DNA of 64,000 nucleotides from CALKWS01 sp051020515 (GCF_051020515.1 NZ_CP194857.1:2046001-2110000); one strand, 5' to 3'; shown: positions 25,402 through 33,984, counted from the stretch's first letter. Numbers and translations: made by a program. The notes: generated by a model from the sequence alone, not told the origin.

Positions 25402-26181
25402 TTACCGAGGCGGCATCCGCAGTGCGCCGTCGAGCCGGATCACCTCACCGTTGAGCATCGGGTTGGCCACGATGTGCGCGACCAGGTCGGCGTACTCGTG
25501 CGGGTGCCCCAGCCGCGAGGGGTGCGGCACCAGTGCCTCGAGGCTCTCGCGCACCTCATCGGCCATTCCGGCCATCATCGCGGTGTTGAACACCCCGGGC
25601 GCGATGGTCATGACGCGCACGCCGTGGCTGGCCAGGTCCCGCGCGGCCGGCAGCGTCATCCCGGCGACCCCGGCCTTGGAGGCGGCGTAGGCGAGCTGGC
25701 CGATCTGGCCGTCCTGGGCCGCGACCGAGGCGGTCATGACGATCACGCCGCGCTCGCCGTCGTCGCCGACCGGGTTCAGTCCGGACATCACCGGCGCCGC
25801 AGCGGCGATCGCGTTCATCGTGCCGAGCAGATTGATCTGCACCACCCGGTGGGCGGTCTCCAGGTCCAGCGGCCCGCGCTTGCCGAGGATCCGCCCGGGC
25901 GTGGCCACCCCGGCGCAGCAGACCAGCACGCGCAGATCGCCCAGGTCCCCGGCCGCCTGTACGGCAGCGTGGACCTGCTCCACGTCCCGTACATCGGTGG
26001 GCTGGGCCCGTGCCCGCCTGCCGGCGGCGGTCAGTTCCTCAGCCAGGTCGGCGGCGGGGGAGTCGGGCAGGTCGGCCAGCAGGACCGCGACGCCGCGCTC
26101 AACAAGCCGGCGCGCCGTCGCCGCCCCCAGACCCGAGCCGCCCCCGGTGATCAGTGCGCTGGTGCCTTCCGAGAGATCCAT
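25402..26181 (-). CDS. SDR family oxidoreductase
   Basis: The 259-residue protein has the cofactor motif T-G-G-G-S-G-L-G at residues 12-19, the V-C-C-A-G segment in place of the usual N-N-A-G, and the catalytic Ser plus Y-A-A-S-K near residue 170. The overall pattern, including the conserved N-P-M-L-N-G-E-V-I-R-L-D-G-A-L ending, resembles 3-hydroxyacyl-CoA dehydrogenase type 2 (HSD17B10-like) enzymes, so a role in fatty acid or branched-chain acyl-CoA oxidation is plausible. Its exact substrate is not shown by the sequence. Confidence 0.9.
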   Translation of the reverse strand: MDLSEGTSALITGGGSGLGAATARRLVERGVAVLLADLPDSPAADLAEELTAAGRRARAQPTDVRDVEQVHAAVQAAGDLGDLRVLVCCAGVATPGRILGKRGPLDLETAHRVVQINLLGTMNAIAAAAPVMSGLNPVGDDGERGVIVMTASVAAQDGQIGQLAYAASKAGVAGMTLPAARDLASHGVRVMTIAPGVFNTAMMAGMADEVRESLEALVPHPSRLGHPHEYADLVAHIVANPMLNGEVIRLDGALRMPPR

Positions 26182-26313
26182 GGCGCCAGGTTATCGGTGC
26201 GCCACGGCCGCACCTATGCGGATGAGCCGGCCTCTCAGCGGCTATTGCCCGGCGCGGCGCGAGGTGCGCGGCCCGGCGCGGCGCGACGTGGCCTGGCGCA
26301 GGGCGCGCGGGGC

Positions 26314-26378
26314 GCACGGAGTGCGTGGAATGCGCGGGGCGCGTGGGGGCACGGAGTGCGTGAGATGCGCGGCGCGCG
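26314..26378. repeat. Two imperfect 30-bp direct repeats, 35-bp period
   Basis: The copies at 26314-26343 and 26349-26378 differ at three positions. They lie within a 220-bp GC-skewed, low-complexity intergenic stretch (26182-26403) made largely of GCGCGG and GTGCG words. No gene is recognised in that stretch. Confidence 0.8.
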
Positions 26379-26403
26379 CGGAGAGGCGGCGGAGCGCGGT
26401 GGC

Positions 26404-26976
26404 TCAGAGGTAGCGCGTGGGGTCGAAGGACTCCAACGGGATCACCCGCACCCGCGGCAGCGGCTCGGTGAAGGCCTTGATGTGGTCCTCCAGGTCGTAG
26501 ACCGTCACCCCGGGGATCTCGGCGAGCCGGGCGCTGATGAACTCCCGGAACCCCAGCACCGCCAGGCGCCGCCCGTCAGTAGCGAGTCGCTGCACCTGAG
26601 GTACGAAGTCGCCGTCGTGGCTGGCCAGCATCACATCGCCGATGCGCGGGCCCAGGGCCTCCAGGGTGCGCTGGATGCCGATGTCCACCACCGACTCATC
26701 CGGGCTGCCGGACAGCGGGATCGGCTGGTAACCCATGGCCAGCAACGCCTGGATGAACGACATCGGCAACTGCCCCGACGTCGCGTTGAGGAAGAACAGC
26801 GCCGTCACCGGCTGGCTCCAGGTGCGCTGGGCGAATTCGGTGATCCGGTCCCACCTGGGCCGCTGATCGGGGTTGGGGCGGTGGCCCAGCACGCTCATCC
26901 CGAGCGTGGCGTCGATATTCTCCCCGTCCACCAGCAGGTAGGTGCGGCGGGTGTCGTCGGATTCAGTCTGGACCAT
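26404..26976 (-). CDS. NYN domain-containing protein (LabA/DUF88-like)
   Basis: The 190-residue protein has the PIN-like NYN fold: the first acidic residue in L-L-V-D-G-E-N-I-D (residues 14-22), a second in E-S-V-V-D-I-G-I-Q near residue 95 and a third in S-H-D-G-D-F-V near residue 118. These acidic residues chelate metal in predicted RNA-processing nucleases. It has no signal peptide and acts in the cytoplasm. It lies downstream of the pspA/TPM block but is separated from it by a terminator-like hairpin. Confidence 0.88.
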   Translation of the reverse strand: MVQTESDDTRRTYLLVDGENIDATLGMSVLGHRPNPDQRPRWDRITEFAQRTWSQPVTALFFLNATSGQLPMSFIQALLAMGYQPIPLSGSPDESVVDIGIQRTLEALGPRIGDVMLASHDGDFVPQVQRLATDGRRLAVLGFREFISARLAEIPGVTVYDLEDHIKAFTEPLPRVRVIPLESFDPTRYL

Positions 26977-27043
26977 GGCTGCACCCTACTCGGGGCCGAC
27001 GGCGACGGGGGTCGCCGGGCGATCCGCCGCGCCCGGGCAGCGA

Positions 27044-27078
27044 AGGAGCCGCCCTGGACATGGTCCGGAGCGGCTCCT
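27044..27078 (-). terminator. Terminator-like hairpin after pspA
   Basis: A 9-bp perfect outer stem (27044-27052 with 27070-27078) encloses an inner 4-bp stem, GGAC/GTCC, with a 3-base loop. It lies 83 bases downstream of the pspA stop on the minus strand and upstream of the NYN gene. Confidence 0.7.
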
Positions 27079-27160
27079 GGCAGCCCGGCTACGGTCCGGT
27101 TCGCCGCTGCGTCACCGGCGCTCGCCGTCGTCCCGGGACCCCCCGCGACTGGTCGGTCCC

Positions 27161-27985
27161 TCAGTGCTGTTGACCCGGGGCCTGACTCCCGTCCTGCTGG
27201 GTGGCGTTCGGGTCGGCGGCGTGCTTGCCGGAGTCGATCCGGCCCGGGTCCGCGCCGGCGCCGGCGTTCAGGGAACCGGAGCGCAGTGCCTCGAACCGGG
27301 CCTCGACCTCCAGTGCCTCGGTGGAGGTCTCCAACTCTGCGAACTGGGCATCCAGGCTGGAGGACTGCAGTTCCTGCTGGCCCATCACCTCTGCCTCCTG
27401 GCGGCGGACCTGCTCCTCGAACCTGCCCAGTTCGCTGGACGGGTCCATCACGTTCAACGACTGCACCGCGCTCTGCACCTGTTGCTGAGCATCCGCCGAC
27501 TTCTGCCGCGCCACCAGGTTGTCCCGGCGGGTACGCAGGTCGACCAGTTTCTCCTTCATGATCGCCAGGCCACTCTTGAGCCGCTCGACCACGTCGTTCT
27601 GGGAGGCCAGCAACGGCTCGGCGGACTTGACCTCGTTCTCGAAACCGATCTGCTTCTGCAGGGCCAGCCGGGCCAGGTTGTCGAACCGCTCGGCGGCGGC
27701 CTCGTCACCGTTGCTGCGGGCCTGGTTCGCCCGGTTCGCCGCCGCCTGGGCCTTGTCCCCCCACTCGCGCACCGCGGCGACGTCGGAGTTGTAGTCCTGT
27801 TCGGCGAAGCGCAGGTTGCCGATGGTCTGGGCGATGGCTTGCTCGGCCTCGGCGATGTTGTTGGTGTAGTCGCGGATCAACTGATCCAGCATCTTCTCCG
27901 GGTCCTCGGCGCGGTCCAGGATGGAGTTGATGTTGGCTCGGGTCAGTTGGGCGATCCGCCCCAGAATGCTCTGCTTCTCGGCCAC
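27161..27985 (-). CDS. PspA/IM30 family envelope-stress protein
   Basis: The 274-residue protein is almost entirely alpha-helical coiled coil (about residues 15-225), with the PspA_IM30 start I-L-G-R-I-A-Q-L-T-R-A-N-I-N and E-D-P-E-K-M-L-D-Q-L. The last 45 residues are a disordered, Gly/Asn/Gln-rich tail. PspA proteins assemble on the inner face of the cytoplasmic membrane and stabilise it under stress. It lies 145 bases downstream of a TPM-domain gene on the same strand, a pairing that suggests a joint envelope role. Confidence 0.93.
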   Translation of the reverse strand: MAEKQSILGRIAQLTRANINSILDRAEDPEKMLDQLIRDYTNNIAEAEQAIAQTIGNLRFAEQDYNSDVAAVREWGDKAQAAANRANQARSNGDEAAAERFDNLARLALQKQIGFENEVKSAEPLLASQNDVVERLKSGLAIMKEKLVDLRTRRDNLVARQKSADAQQQVQSAVQSLNVMDPSSELGRFEEQVRRQEAEVMGQQELQSSSLDAQFAELETSTEALEVEARFEALRSGSLNAGAGADPGRIDSGKHAADPNATQQDGSQAPGQQH

Positions 27986-28130
27986 GGGTGGTCCTTTCCT
28001 AGCGGGTCTGAACTGCGGGTCTGAACTCTCGGTGCGGTCTTGGCTGCGCTGCCGGGCTGTCCGTCCGGTCCGGCTGAACTGTCAGTGTGCTCTCGTCGGG
28101 CTCGGTCTGCGCGGGCTTCCAGTGCGGACT

Positions 28131-30257
28131 CTAGAACCGGCCACCACCTCCCATGCGTCCGCCGCCGAAGCCCCCGCCCCCCATGGAGCGGCCCCCGAAG
28201 CCTCCTCCGAACGTACTGCGTCCGCCGGCCCCGCGCGAGGAGCCACCGAATCCGCCGCCCGATCCCCAGCCGCCGCGGGAGCGCCCGCGCCCGCCGGTGA
28301 GTACCTGCCCGAGGATCCCGCCCAGGATCAGCGACCCGGCATCGATCCCACCGGAGCGCCCGTGCTGGCCCCAGGGGTTGTGGTCGCTGCTGGAGTAGTC
28401 GCGGCGCCACGTGGTCACCGCGGCCAACGCCTGCTCATTGGCACGGTCGGCCAGCTCCAGCGCCCGCGTGGCCAGGCCGAGCGCCTGCTTGGGGTCACTG
28501 TCGGCCAGGCCGCGGGCCTCGTCGAGCAGCCGTTCGGCCTCGGCGACGAGGGCGCGGGGCTGGGCGCCGATCGCCCCTCGGTTGGACTCGATGTAGATAT
28601 CGGCCGAACGCAGTTTCTCCGACGCCGCCGCGATCTGTCGCCGCAACGAGGTCTGCACCCGCTGGATCACCTCGGCGCTGTTGCGGTGTCCCTCCAGCGC
28701 GGCGTCCAGGGCCGCCTCCGCGCTGGCGATCTGACGCAGCGCGGCGATCGGGTCCCCGCCGGAGCGGGCCGCCTCGGCCACCCTGATCGCCTCGGTGGCC
28801 CGGTCGCGCAGGGGCGCCACCGCGGAGTCGTTCGGAGCGAGGCGGTCGGCGTCGGCCACGTCGGCGCTGATCGAGGCGATCGCCTCGGCCAGGTCCTCGT
28901 TCGCCGACTCCAGGTCCGCTCCGGCGCTGCCCACCGAGTTCAATAGGTCGGCGGCCTGCCCCAGCGCGCCCTCAGCGGTGCGGGCGAAGGCCACCGCGTT
29001 CCCGCGGTCGTCGGCCTCGACGCGGGCCCGGCCCTCGGCCACCGAGGTTCGCGCCGCCTCGATCAATTGCTCGGCCTGGTCCGGGGCCCGGGCGATGGTG
29101 GCCAGCGTGGCCGGCGGATACGTCACCTCCAGGGTGGTCAGCGCGGCCCGGGCCGCGGGGATGCGTGCCTCGATCTCCCCGGCCCGCTGGTGCAGTTCGG
29201 AGAGCACCTCGGGCACGTTCTGCTCCAGCCGGCGCAGCTGCGCGAACGCCTCCGCCTGCTCCTCCAGCAGGTCCTCACCGCGCTCGCACAGACCCAGCAC
29301 GCGGATCAGCAGGGCGCGCTGCTCGGGGGCGGAGACGTCGTCGTTCTCTGCCTGCCGTTGCAGGGTGAAGGCTTCCTGCAGGGTGCTGCGGGCCTGCTCC
29401 AGCACCTCCCGGAAGCGCCCGGTCGATTCCAGCCCGAACTGGGCCTGGGCGAACCGCAGCTCCTGCTCGGAGGTGCGCACGTCGTCGTCCAGGGCCACCA
29501 GGGCCGAGCCCACCCGGGTGCGCAGTTCCTCGGTGCTGACACCCTCGTAGGGGTCCGGCGGGGATGCTGGTCGGCCGGCACCCACGTGTCGGCTGCCGGC
29601 GGGGCCGGCGGAGCGGGCGGAGCGGGCGGCGTTGCCGGTGGAGCGCCGGTACACCACGATCAGGGCGAGCGCCACGATCACGGCCAGACCCACCAGGAAG
29701 ATCGTCAGGCCCCCGCCGCCGCCTCCGCCAGCGGCGCCATCACCCCCGGCCCCGTCACCCCCCCCCCCGCCGCCGCCGTCGGCGTAGGCCTGCGCCCCGG
29801 CGACCACCGCGCCGGACCAGTTCTCGGCGCCCAGTTCCGAGCGGATGCGCGTCTCGGCCCGGTCCATCGTGGCCGCGGACAGGCCCGAGGTGTCGGAGAT
29901 GGAGACCCCGTAGGCCGAGTCCTGCACCGCCACCGCGAGCAGGAGGTCCCGGTCGCCCAGGTTGGACAGGTTCGCGGTCTCATCCACCCAGTCGTCGTAG
30001 TTGGTCCCGCCGAAGGTGTCCACGAACACCACGAACAGCAGGTACCCGGTCTCCTCGCGCAGTTCGTCGATGGCGTCCTGGGCCTCGGCTCGCCCCGAGT
30101 CCAGCACCTGATCGCTCGTCAGGTCGGTGAGTTGCTCATCCAGGGAGAGCGGGTCCTGCGCGTGTGCCGGCGCCAGGGCCGGTCCGGCCACGCTGAACCA
30201 GGCAGCCAGCAGCACACCGGCGAGGAGGGCACGTGCGATACGCGAGAGGCGGGCCAC
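28131..30257 (-). CDS. TPM domain membrane protein with coiled-coil and Gly-rich tail
   Basis: The GTG at 30257 is preceded by AGGA and opens a signal peptide (residues 1-34, ending A-H-A-Q). An extracellular TPM/Psb32 domain follows (about 35-160), then a Gly-rich linker, one membrane helix (about 187-208), a long helical cytoplasmic region (about 250-620) and a Gly/Arg/Ser-rich tail. Length is 708 residues. TPM-domain proteins often partner with PspA, and pspA follows here, so the helical part may contact it; that is inference. An in-frame opening upstream exists but lacks signal-peptide features. Confidence 0.88.
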   Translation of the reverse strand: MARLSRIARALLAGVLLAAWFSVAGPALAPAHAQDPLSLDEQLTDLTSDQVLDSGRAEAQDAIDELREETGYLLFVVFVDTFGGTNYDDWVDETANLSNLGDRDLLLAVAVQDSAYGVSISDTSGLSAATMDRAETRIRSELGAENWSGAVVAGAQAYADGGGGGGGDGAGGDGAAGGGGGGGLTIFLVGLAVIVALALIVVYRRSTGNAARSARSAGPAGSRHVGAGRPASPPDPYEGVSTEELRTRVGSALVALDDDVRTSEQELRFAQAQFGLESTGRFREVLEQARSTLQEAFTLQRQAENDDVSAPEQRALLIRVLGLCERGEDLLEEQAEAFAQLRRLEQNVPEVLSELHQRAGEIEARIPAARAALTTLEVTYPPATLATIARAPDQAEQLIEAARTSVAEGRARVEADDRGNAVAFARTAEGALGQAADLLNSVGSAGADLESANEDLAEAIASISADVADADRLAPNDSAVAPLRDRATEAIRVAEAARSGGDPIAALRQIASAEAALDAALEGHRNSAEVIQRVQTSLRRQIAAASEKLRSADIYIESNRGAIGAQPRALVAEAERLLDEARGLADSDPKQALGLATRALELADRANEQALAAVTTWRRDYSSSDHNPWGQHGRSGGIDAGSLILGGILGQVLTGGRGRSRGGWGSGGGFGGSSRGAGGRSTFGGGFGGRSMGGGGFGGGRMGGGGRF

Positions 30258-30412
30258 AGTTCCCGATCCTTCCTGTTGGCGCGCGGGGATGCAATGTGGT
30301 TGCCGCGCAACAGCGGCCCACCGCCTCGAAACCCGGGCCCATCGGCCATCCACGGCAGGTCCCTCGTACCATCGATTGCCCGCTCCGGCACCCGCTGGGG
30401 TAAGTTGCGCTT

Positions 30413-31225
30413 GTGACTGAGACGACGCAACCCCGCATCCACGTGATCCAGAACGCCGACGACGTCGGCCTGGACTTGCTTGCGCCCGGCCTGGACGGAG
30501 CGCAGCTCGAGGTGGTGCACCCCTATCGCGGTGACGCGCTGCCCGCGGTGGAGGACGTGCACGCGCTGATCGTGCTGGGTGGGGCCGCCAACGCCTACGA
30601 CGACGAGGCCAAGCCCTACCTGCCGCAACTTCGCGACCTGCTGTCCGCCGCCGTCGACCGTGACGTGCCCACGCTCGCGGTCTGCTTGGGCGCCCAGCTC
30701 CTCGCCGTGGCCCGCGGCGGTCAGGTGCACGTCGCGGCACCGGCAGGCGCGGAGATCGGAGTGATCGAGGTGCGTCTGCGTCCCGACGCCGAGCGCGATG
30801 TGGTGCTCGGCCCGCTGGTGGCAGCCAAGGGCGCGACCGTGCAGGTGCCGTCGCTGCACATGGACGCCATCACCGAGTTGCCCGAGGGTGCCTGCTGGCT
30901 GGCCGCCTCCCGGCAGTACCCCTTCCAGGCCTTCCGGATCGGCTCGGCCCTGGGCGTGCAGTTCCACCCGGAGGTGTCCGGGACCATGCTGGCCTCCTGG
31001 ATCCGCCGGCACGGCCTGGAGGACGCCGAGCGCATCGCCGATGAGGTCCGGGCGCAATGGGATGCCTCGGCCCAGGAGATCACCGAGGTCGCCGACCTGC
31101 TCTCGCGCGCCTTCGCCGCGCAGGTCGCCGCGCAGGTGCGCGAGCAGACGGCCGCGCAGGTGGGCGCGCAGACGGGCCCGCAGGTGGGCAAGCAGGTCGG
31201 CACGCTCGAGCCGCTCGGGACCTAA
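30413..31225 (+). CDS. Class I glutamine amidotransferase-like protein
   Basis: The 270-residue protein starts at a GTG and has the class I amidotransferase triad: the nucleophile in A-V-C-L-G-A-Q near residue 88 and the His/Glu pair in Q-F-H-P-E-V near residue 183. It resembles stand-alone GMP-synthase-like amidotransferases and gamma-glutamyl-amine hydrolases. The partner or substrate is unknown. The last 36 residues are an unusual tail of seven Gln-containing tetrapeptides (see the repeat at 31115-31198). It is divergent from the TPM gene. Confidence 0.88.
   Translation: MTETTQPRIHVIQNADDVGLDLLAPGLDGAQLEVVHPYRGDALPAVEDVHALIVLGGAANAYDDEAKPYLPQLRDLLSAAVDRDVPTLAVCLGAQLLAVARGGQVHVAAPAGAEIGVIEVRLRPDAERDVVLGPLVAAKGATVQVPSLHMDAITELPEGACWLAASRQYPFQAFRIGSALGVQFHPEVSGTMLASWIRRHGLEDAERIADEVRAQWDASAQEITEVADLLSRAFAAQVAAQVREQTAAQVGAQTGPQVGKQVGTLEPLGT
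31115..31198 (+). repeat. 12-bp coding repeat giving a Q-V/Q-T tetrapeptide tail
   Basis: Seven consecutive 12-base units encode tetrapeptides of the form x-x-Q-V or x-x-Q-T at the C-terminus of the amidotransferase. Each unit contains CAGGTS or CAGACG. The regular period suggests expansion by slippage. Confidence 0.85.
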
Positions 31226-31326
31226 GACCTTCGCCACGGGCCGGGACCGGCCCTAGTCTCATCCTGCGGCCACGGGCCGGCCGGGCGGTGCGAACCCCCG
31301 GCACTCGAGCAGCAGGAGGGGTAGTC

Positions 31327-32127
31327 ATGGAGATCCCGGGCAAGACGTTCGTCGTCACCGGAGGGGCCAACGGGATCGGCCGTGCGGTGGTCCAGGCGCT
31401 GTTGGAGCGCGGGGCGAACGTGGCCGCCGTCGACCTGAGCGAGCAGGCCCTGGCCGCGGCTGCCGAGAGCGCCGGCACCGACCGGCTGTCCACCCACGCG
31501 CTGGACATCACCGATGCAAGTGCCGTCGAGGCGTTGCCCGAGCAGGTGCTCGCCCTCCACGGGACGGTCGACGGCGTGGTGAACGTGGCGGGCATCATCC
31601 AGCGGTTCGTGCCGATCGCCGACCTCGACGTCGCCGAGATGGCCAAGGTGCTGGAGGTGAACTTCTGGGGCACCGTGCGGATGACCAAGGCGTTCCTGCC
31701 GCACCTGATGGCGCGCCCACATGCCGCGGTGGTGAACGTGGGCAGCATGGGCGGGTTGGTGCCGGTGCCCGGGCAGAGCGCGTACGGGGCGTCCAAGGCC
31801 GCCGTGCAGTTGTTCACCGAGGGCCTGTACGCCGAGATGCAGGGCACGAACGTGGCCGTCACGATGGCCTATCCCGGTGCCACCAACACCGACATCGCCC
31901 AGCACTCCGACGCCGCCATCCCCGGCCGGGATGCGGAGAGTTCCAAGGCGGCGGCGAACATGACCTCACCGGCGGAGGCTGCCCGGCTGATCGTGGACGG
32001 TATCGAGAAGGGCTCCTACCGGGTGCTCATCGGGCGCGACACCAAGATGCTCGATGCGCTCTCACGGATCGCGCCCAAGCGGGCCACCGAGATGGTGGCG
32101 AGCCGGATGAAGGACCTGGTCGGCTGA
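31327..32127 (+). CDS. SDR family oxidoreductase
   Basis: The ATG at 31327 follows AGGAGGGG. The 266-residue protein has the T-G-G-A-N-G-I-G cofactor motif (residues 11-18), V-N-V-A-G in the N-N-A-G position, catalytic Ser in V-G-S-M-G-G and Y-G-A-S-K near residue 158. The C-terminal region is typical of classical SDRs acting on lipids or small alcohols. Substrate is unknown. It converges on the CstR-like gene. Confidence 0.9.
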   Translation: MEIPGKTFVVTGGANGIGRAVVQALLERGANVAAVDLSEQALAAAAESAGTDRLSTHALDITDASAVEALPEQVLALHGTVDGVVNVAGIIQRFVPIADLDVAEMAKVLEVNFWGTVRMTKAFLPHLMARPHAAVVNVGSMGGLVPVPGQSAYGASKAAVQLFTEGLYAEMQGTNVAVTMAYPGATNTDIAQHSDAAIPGRDAESSKAAANMTSPAEAARLIVDGIEKGSYRVLIGRDTKMLDALSRIAPKRATEMVASRMKDLVG

Positions 32128-32261
32128 CTCGGCGCCCGGGGAACCCCGGAGACCGGGCCGGCCCCGGGATCATCGGACAGGCCCGGTGCCCGGGCATCAC
32201 CGGGATCGACCCCGGGGATCACCGGACCGGGTGAACGGCCGCCGGTCCGGCACGAACGGAC

Positions 32262-32540
32262 TCAGCTGAGGGTGAGGAAGAGTTTCTCCAGTTCCTCGAT
32301 CGTCAGCCCGTCCTCCACCTCGGCGGCCTCCCCGGGTTCGGTGAGGCAGAACTGCATCGCGCTGGAGACGATGGCGAATCCGGCCCGGTCCAGTGCGGTG
32401 GAGACCGCGGACAGTTGGGTCACGACGTTCCGGCAGGACCCGCCGTCCTCGACGGCGTTGATCACTGCGTCGAGTTGTCCGCGGGCGCGCTTGAGGCGGT
32501 TGAGGATCCGGCGTTGGGTTTCGGGGTCTGCACTTCTCAT
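32262..32540 (-). CDS. CsoR/FrmR family repressor, CstR-like (Cys36/Cys65)
   Basis: The ATG at 32540 gives the family-typical 92 residues; a GTG at 32600 would add 20 residues not seen in the family. The all-helical protein has the N-terminal R-R-I-L-N-R-L-K-R-A-R-G-Q-L helix. Cu(I)-sensing CsoR uses Cys36, His61 and Cys65 (M. tuberculosis numbering). Here Cys36 and Cys65 are kept but position 61 is Ala, the pattern of CstR persulfide sensors rather than copper sensors. A palindromic operator lies upstream at 32623-32638 and a matching one precedes the thioredoxin gene at 35988-36003. Confidence 0.88.
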   Translation of the reverse strand: MRSADPETQRRILNRLKRARGQLDAVINAVEDGGSCRNVVTQLSAVSTALDRAGFAIVSSAMQFCLTEPGEAAEVEDGLTIEELEKLFLTLS

Positions 32541-32622
32541 CGGGATTCCGCTCTCTATCGACGGTACGGTTCCGGTGTGTGCGGGTGGGGGAGTGCACAC
32601 GCTCTCCGGACAGCATACCGCG

Positions 32623-32638
32623 ATACCCCGTAGGGTAT
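32623..32638. promoter_or_regulatory. Predicted CsoR/CstR operator upstream of its own gene
   Basis: A 6-4-6 palindrome reads ATACCC-CGTA-GGGTAT. It lies 83 bases upstream of the repressor start on the opposite strand and fits the GC-centred operators of the CsoR family, implying autoregulation. Confidence 0.8.
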
Positions 32639-32703
32639 ATAGTGAAGTTGAGTGCTCAGTTCAGGGCTGAGGCCCAGAGCGGTGGGGCGCGTGTGGGTGG
32701 CGA

Positions 32704-33087
32704 TCAGCAACCGGCGGGCGGCGCCGACGGTTCCGCGGGTCCGGGCTCGAGCGCCCGGCTCAGCACCGCGAGCGTGTCGGCTTCGACGGCGTAAAAAGCC
32801 CACCGGCCGCGCTGCTCACGACTCACCAGGCCGGCTTCGACCAGTTGCCGCATGTGGTGCGAGACCGTCGGCTGGGACAGTCCGACCGGCTCGGTGAGGT
32901 CGCACACGCACGCCTCCCTGCCCGGCTGGGCGGCGATGATCGACAGCAGCCGAACCCGGGTCGGGTCGCTCAGCGCCTTGAACATCCGCGCCAGGCGGCG
33001 GGCGGGCTCCTCCGCCAGGACGCCACCGGTCACGGGCGTGCAGCAGGCGGCCAGGTCCTCGGGGGTCGTGGGCGCAGAGATCGTCAT
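32704..33087 (-). CDS. arsR: ArsR family metalloregulator, arsenic-type
   Basis: The 127-residue protein has the winged helix-turn-helix (L-S-D-P-T-R-V-R-L-L, then L-S-Q-P-T-V-S-H-H-M-R-Q-L). Cys pairs lie at residues 15-16 and in C60-V-C62-D-L, with a Cys as the last residue. The N-terminal Cys-Cys plus helix Cys set resembles As(III) sensors of the Corynebacterium type. It is divergent from arsM across an 84-base intergenic region, so it should repress both itself and arsM in the absence of arsenite. Confidence 0.9.
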   Translation of the reverse strand: MTISAPTTPEDLAACCTPVTGGVLAEEPARRLARMFKALSDPTRVRLLSIIAAQPGREACVCDLTEPVGLSQPTVSHHMRQLVEAGLVSREQRGRWAFYAVEADTLAVLSRALEPGPAEPSAPPAGC

Positions 33088-33108
33088 GGAACAATTCTCC
33101 CAGACGTA

Positions 33109-33141
33109 TTGACAGTTGTCGATCAATCGATAAGTATCGAT
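33109..33141 (+). promoter_or_regulatory. arsM promoter with candidate ArsR operator
   Basis: A TTGACA at 33109 is followed after 16 bases by TAAGTA/AAGTAT. The -10 region is overlapped by an inverted repeat ATCGAT-AAGT-ATCGAT (33126-33141), and a further TCGAT lies at 33119. This symmetric site is the best ArsR operator candidate in the arsR-arsM gap. Confidence 0.65.
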
Positions 33142-33171
33142 GCGTCTGTACCTGCGACCCGGGACGGGACC

Positions 33172-33984
33172 ATGAGTGAGAACACCGAACTGCGTGAGCA
33201 GGTCCGGCGCCGTTACGCACGCGCCGCCGGCCAGGTCGGCGCCGGCATACCGAACAGCGACCTGCTCGACGACGGCCGGACGGACTCCGGATCCTGTTGC
33301 GGCGAACCGACGCAACGACCGATCTTCGGTGCCGGTCTCTATGACACCGCCGCATCGGCGGACCTGCCCGTTCAGGCGCTCGAGGCGAGCCTGGGTTGCG
33401 GCGACCCCACCGCGGTCGCGGACCTGCGCGAGGGGGAACGAGTGCTGGATCTGGGCTCGGGGGGTGGCATCGACGTGTTGCTCTCGGCCCGGCGTGTCGG
33501 TCCCAGCGGGTTCGCCTACGGGGTGGATATGACCGAGGAGATGCTCGACCTGGCGCGGGCGAACGCCGCCGAGGCCGGAGCCGCGAACGTGGGGTTCCTG
33601 CACGGCACGATCGAGGAGGTGCCGTTGCCGGCGGGCGCCGTCGATGTGGTGATCTCCAACTGCGTCGTCAACCTCTCCACCGACAAGCAGGCCGTGATTG
33701 CCGAGATGTTCCGTGTGCTCGCCGCCGGAGGGCGGGTCGGGATCTCCGACGTCGTCGCCGAGGATCACCTCTCGCCGCAGCAGCGGGCGGAGCGCGGGTC
33801 CCACACCGGCTGCATCGCCGGGGCGCTGTCCAGGGCCGAGTACCTCGATGGTCTGGAGCAAGCGGGCTTCGTCGACGCCCAGGTGGAGTTCACCCACGAG
33901 GTAGCCCCCGGCATGCACGCCGCGATCATCAGGGCGAGCAAACCGAACCAGGGCCAGGTGCGCCAGGAGCAAGTGCGGGCCTGA
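33172..33984 (+). CDS. arsM: Arsenite S-adenosylmethionine methyltransferase
   Basis: The 270-residue protein has the SAM motif V-L-D-L-G-S-G-G-G (residues 91-99) and all four cysteines expected for As(III) binding and disulfide cycling: the Cys42/43 pair, Cys76 in L-G-C-G-D, Cys164 in S-N-C-V-V-N and Cys214 in T-G-C-I-A-G. ArsM methylates arsenite to methylated, partly volatile arsenicals in the cytoplasm. It is divergent from arsR. No arsenite pump (acr3, arsB) or arsC is visible, so detoxification here would rest on methylation or on genes elsewhere. Confidence 0.95.
   Translation: MSENTELREQVRRRYARAAGQVGAGIPNSDLLDDGRTDSGSCCGEPTQRPIFGAGLYDTAASADLPVQALEASLGCGDPTAVADLREGERVLDLGSGGGIDVLLSARRVGPSGFAYGVDMTEEMLDLARANAAEAGAANVGFLHGTIEEVPLPAGAVDVVISNCVVNLSTDKQAVIAEMFRVLAAGGRVGISDVVAEDHLSPQQRAERGSHTGCIAGALSRAEYLDGLEQAGFVDAQVEFTHEVAPGMHAAIIRASKPNQGQVRQEQVRA

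Noticed and set aside
32128..32261. A terminator between the convergent SDR and CstR-like genes
   Set aside because: Several overlapping CCCGGG-type palindromes are present, but no single clear stem-loop stands out.
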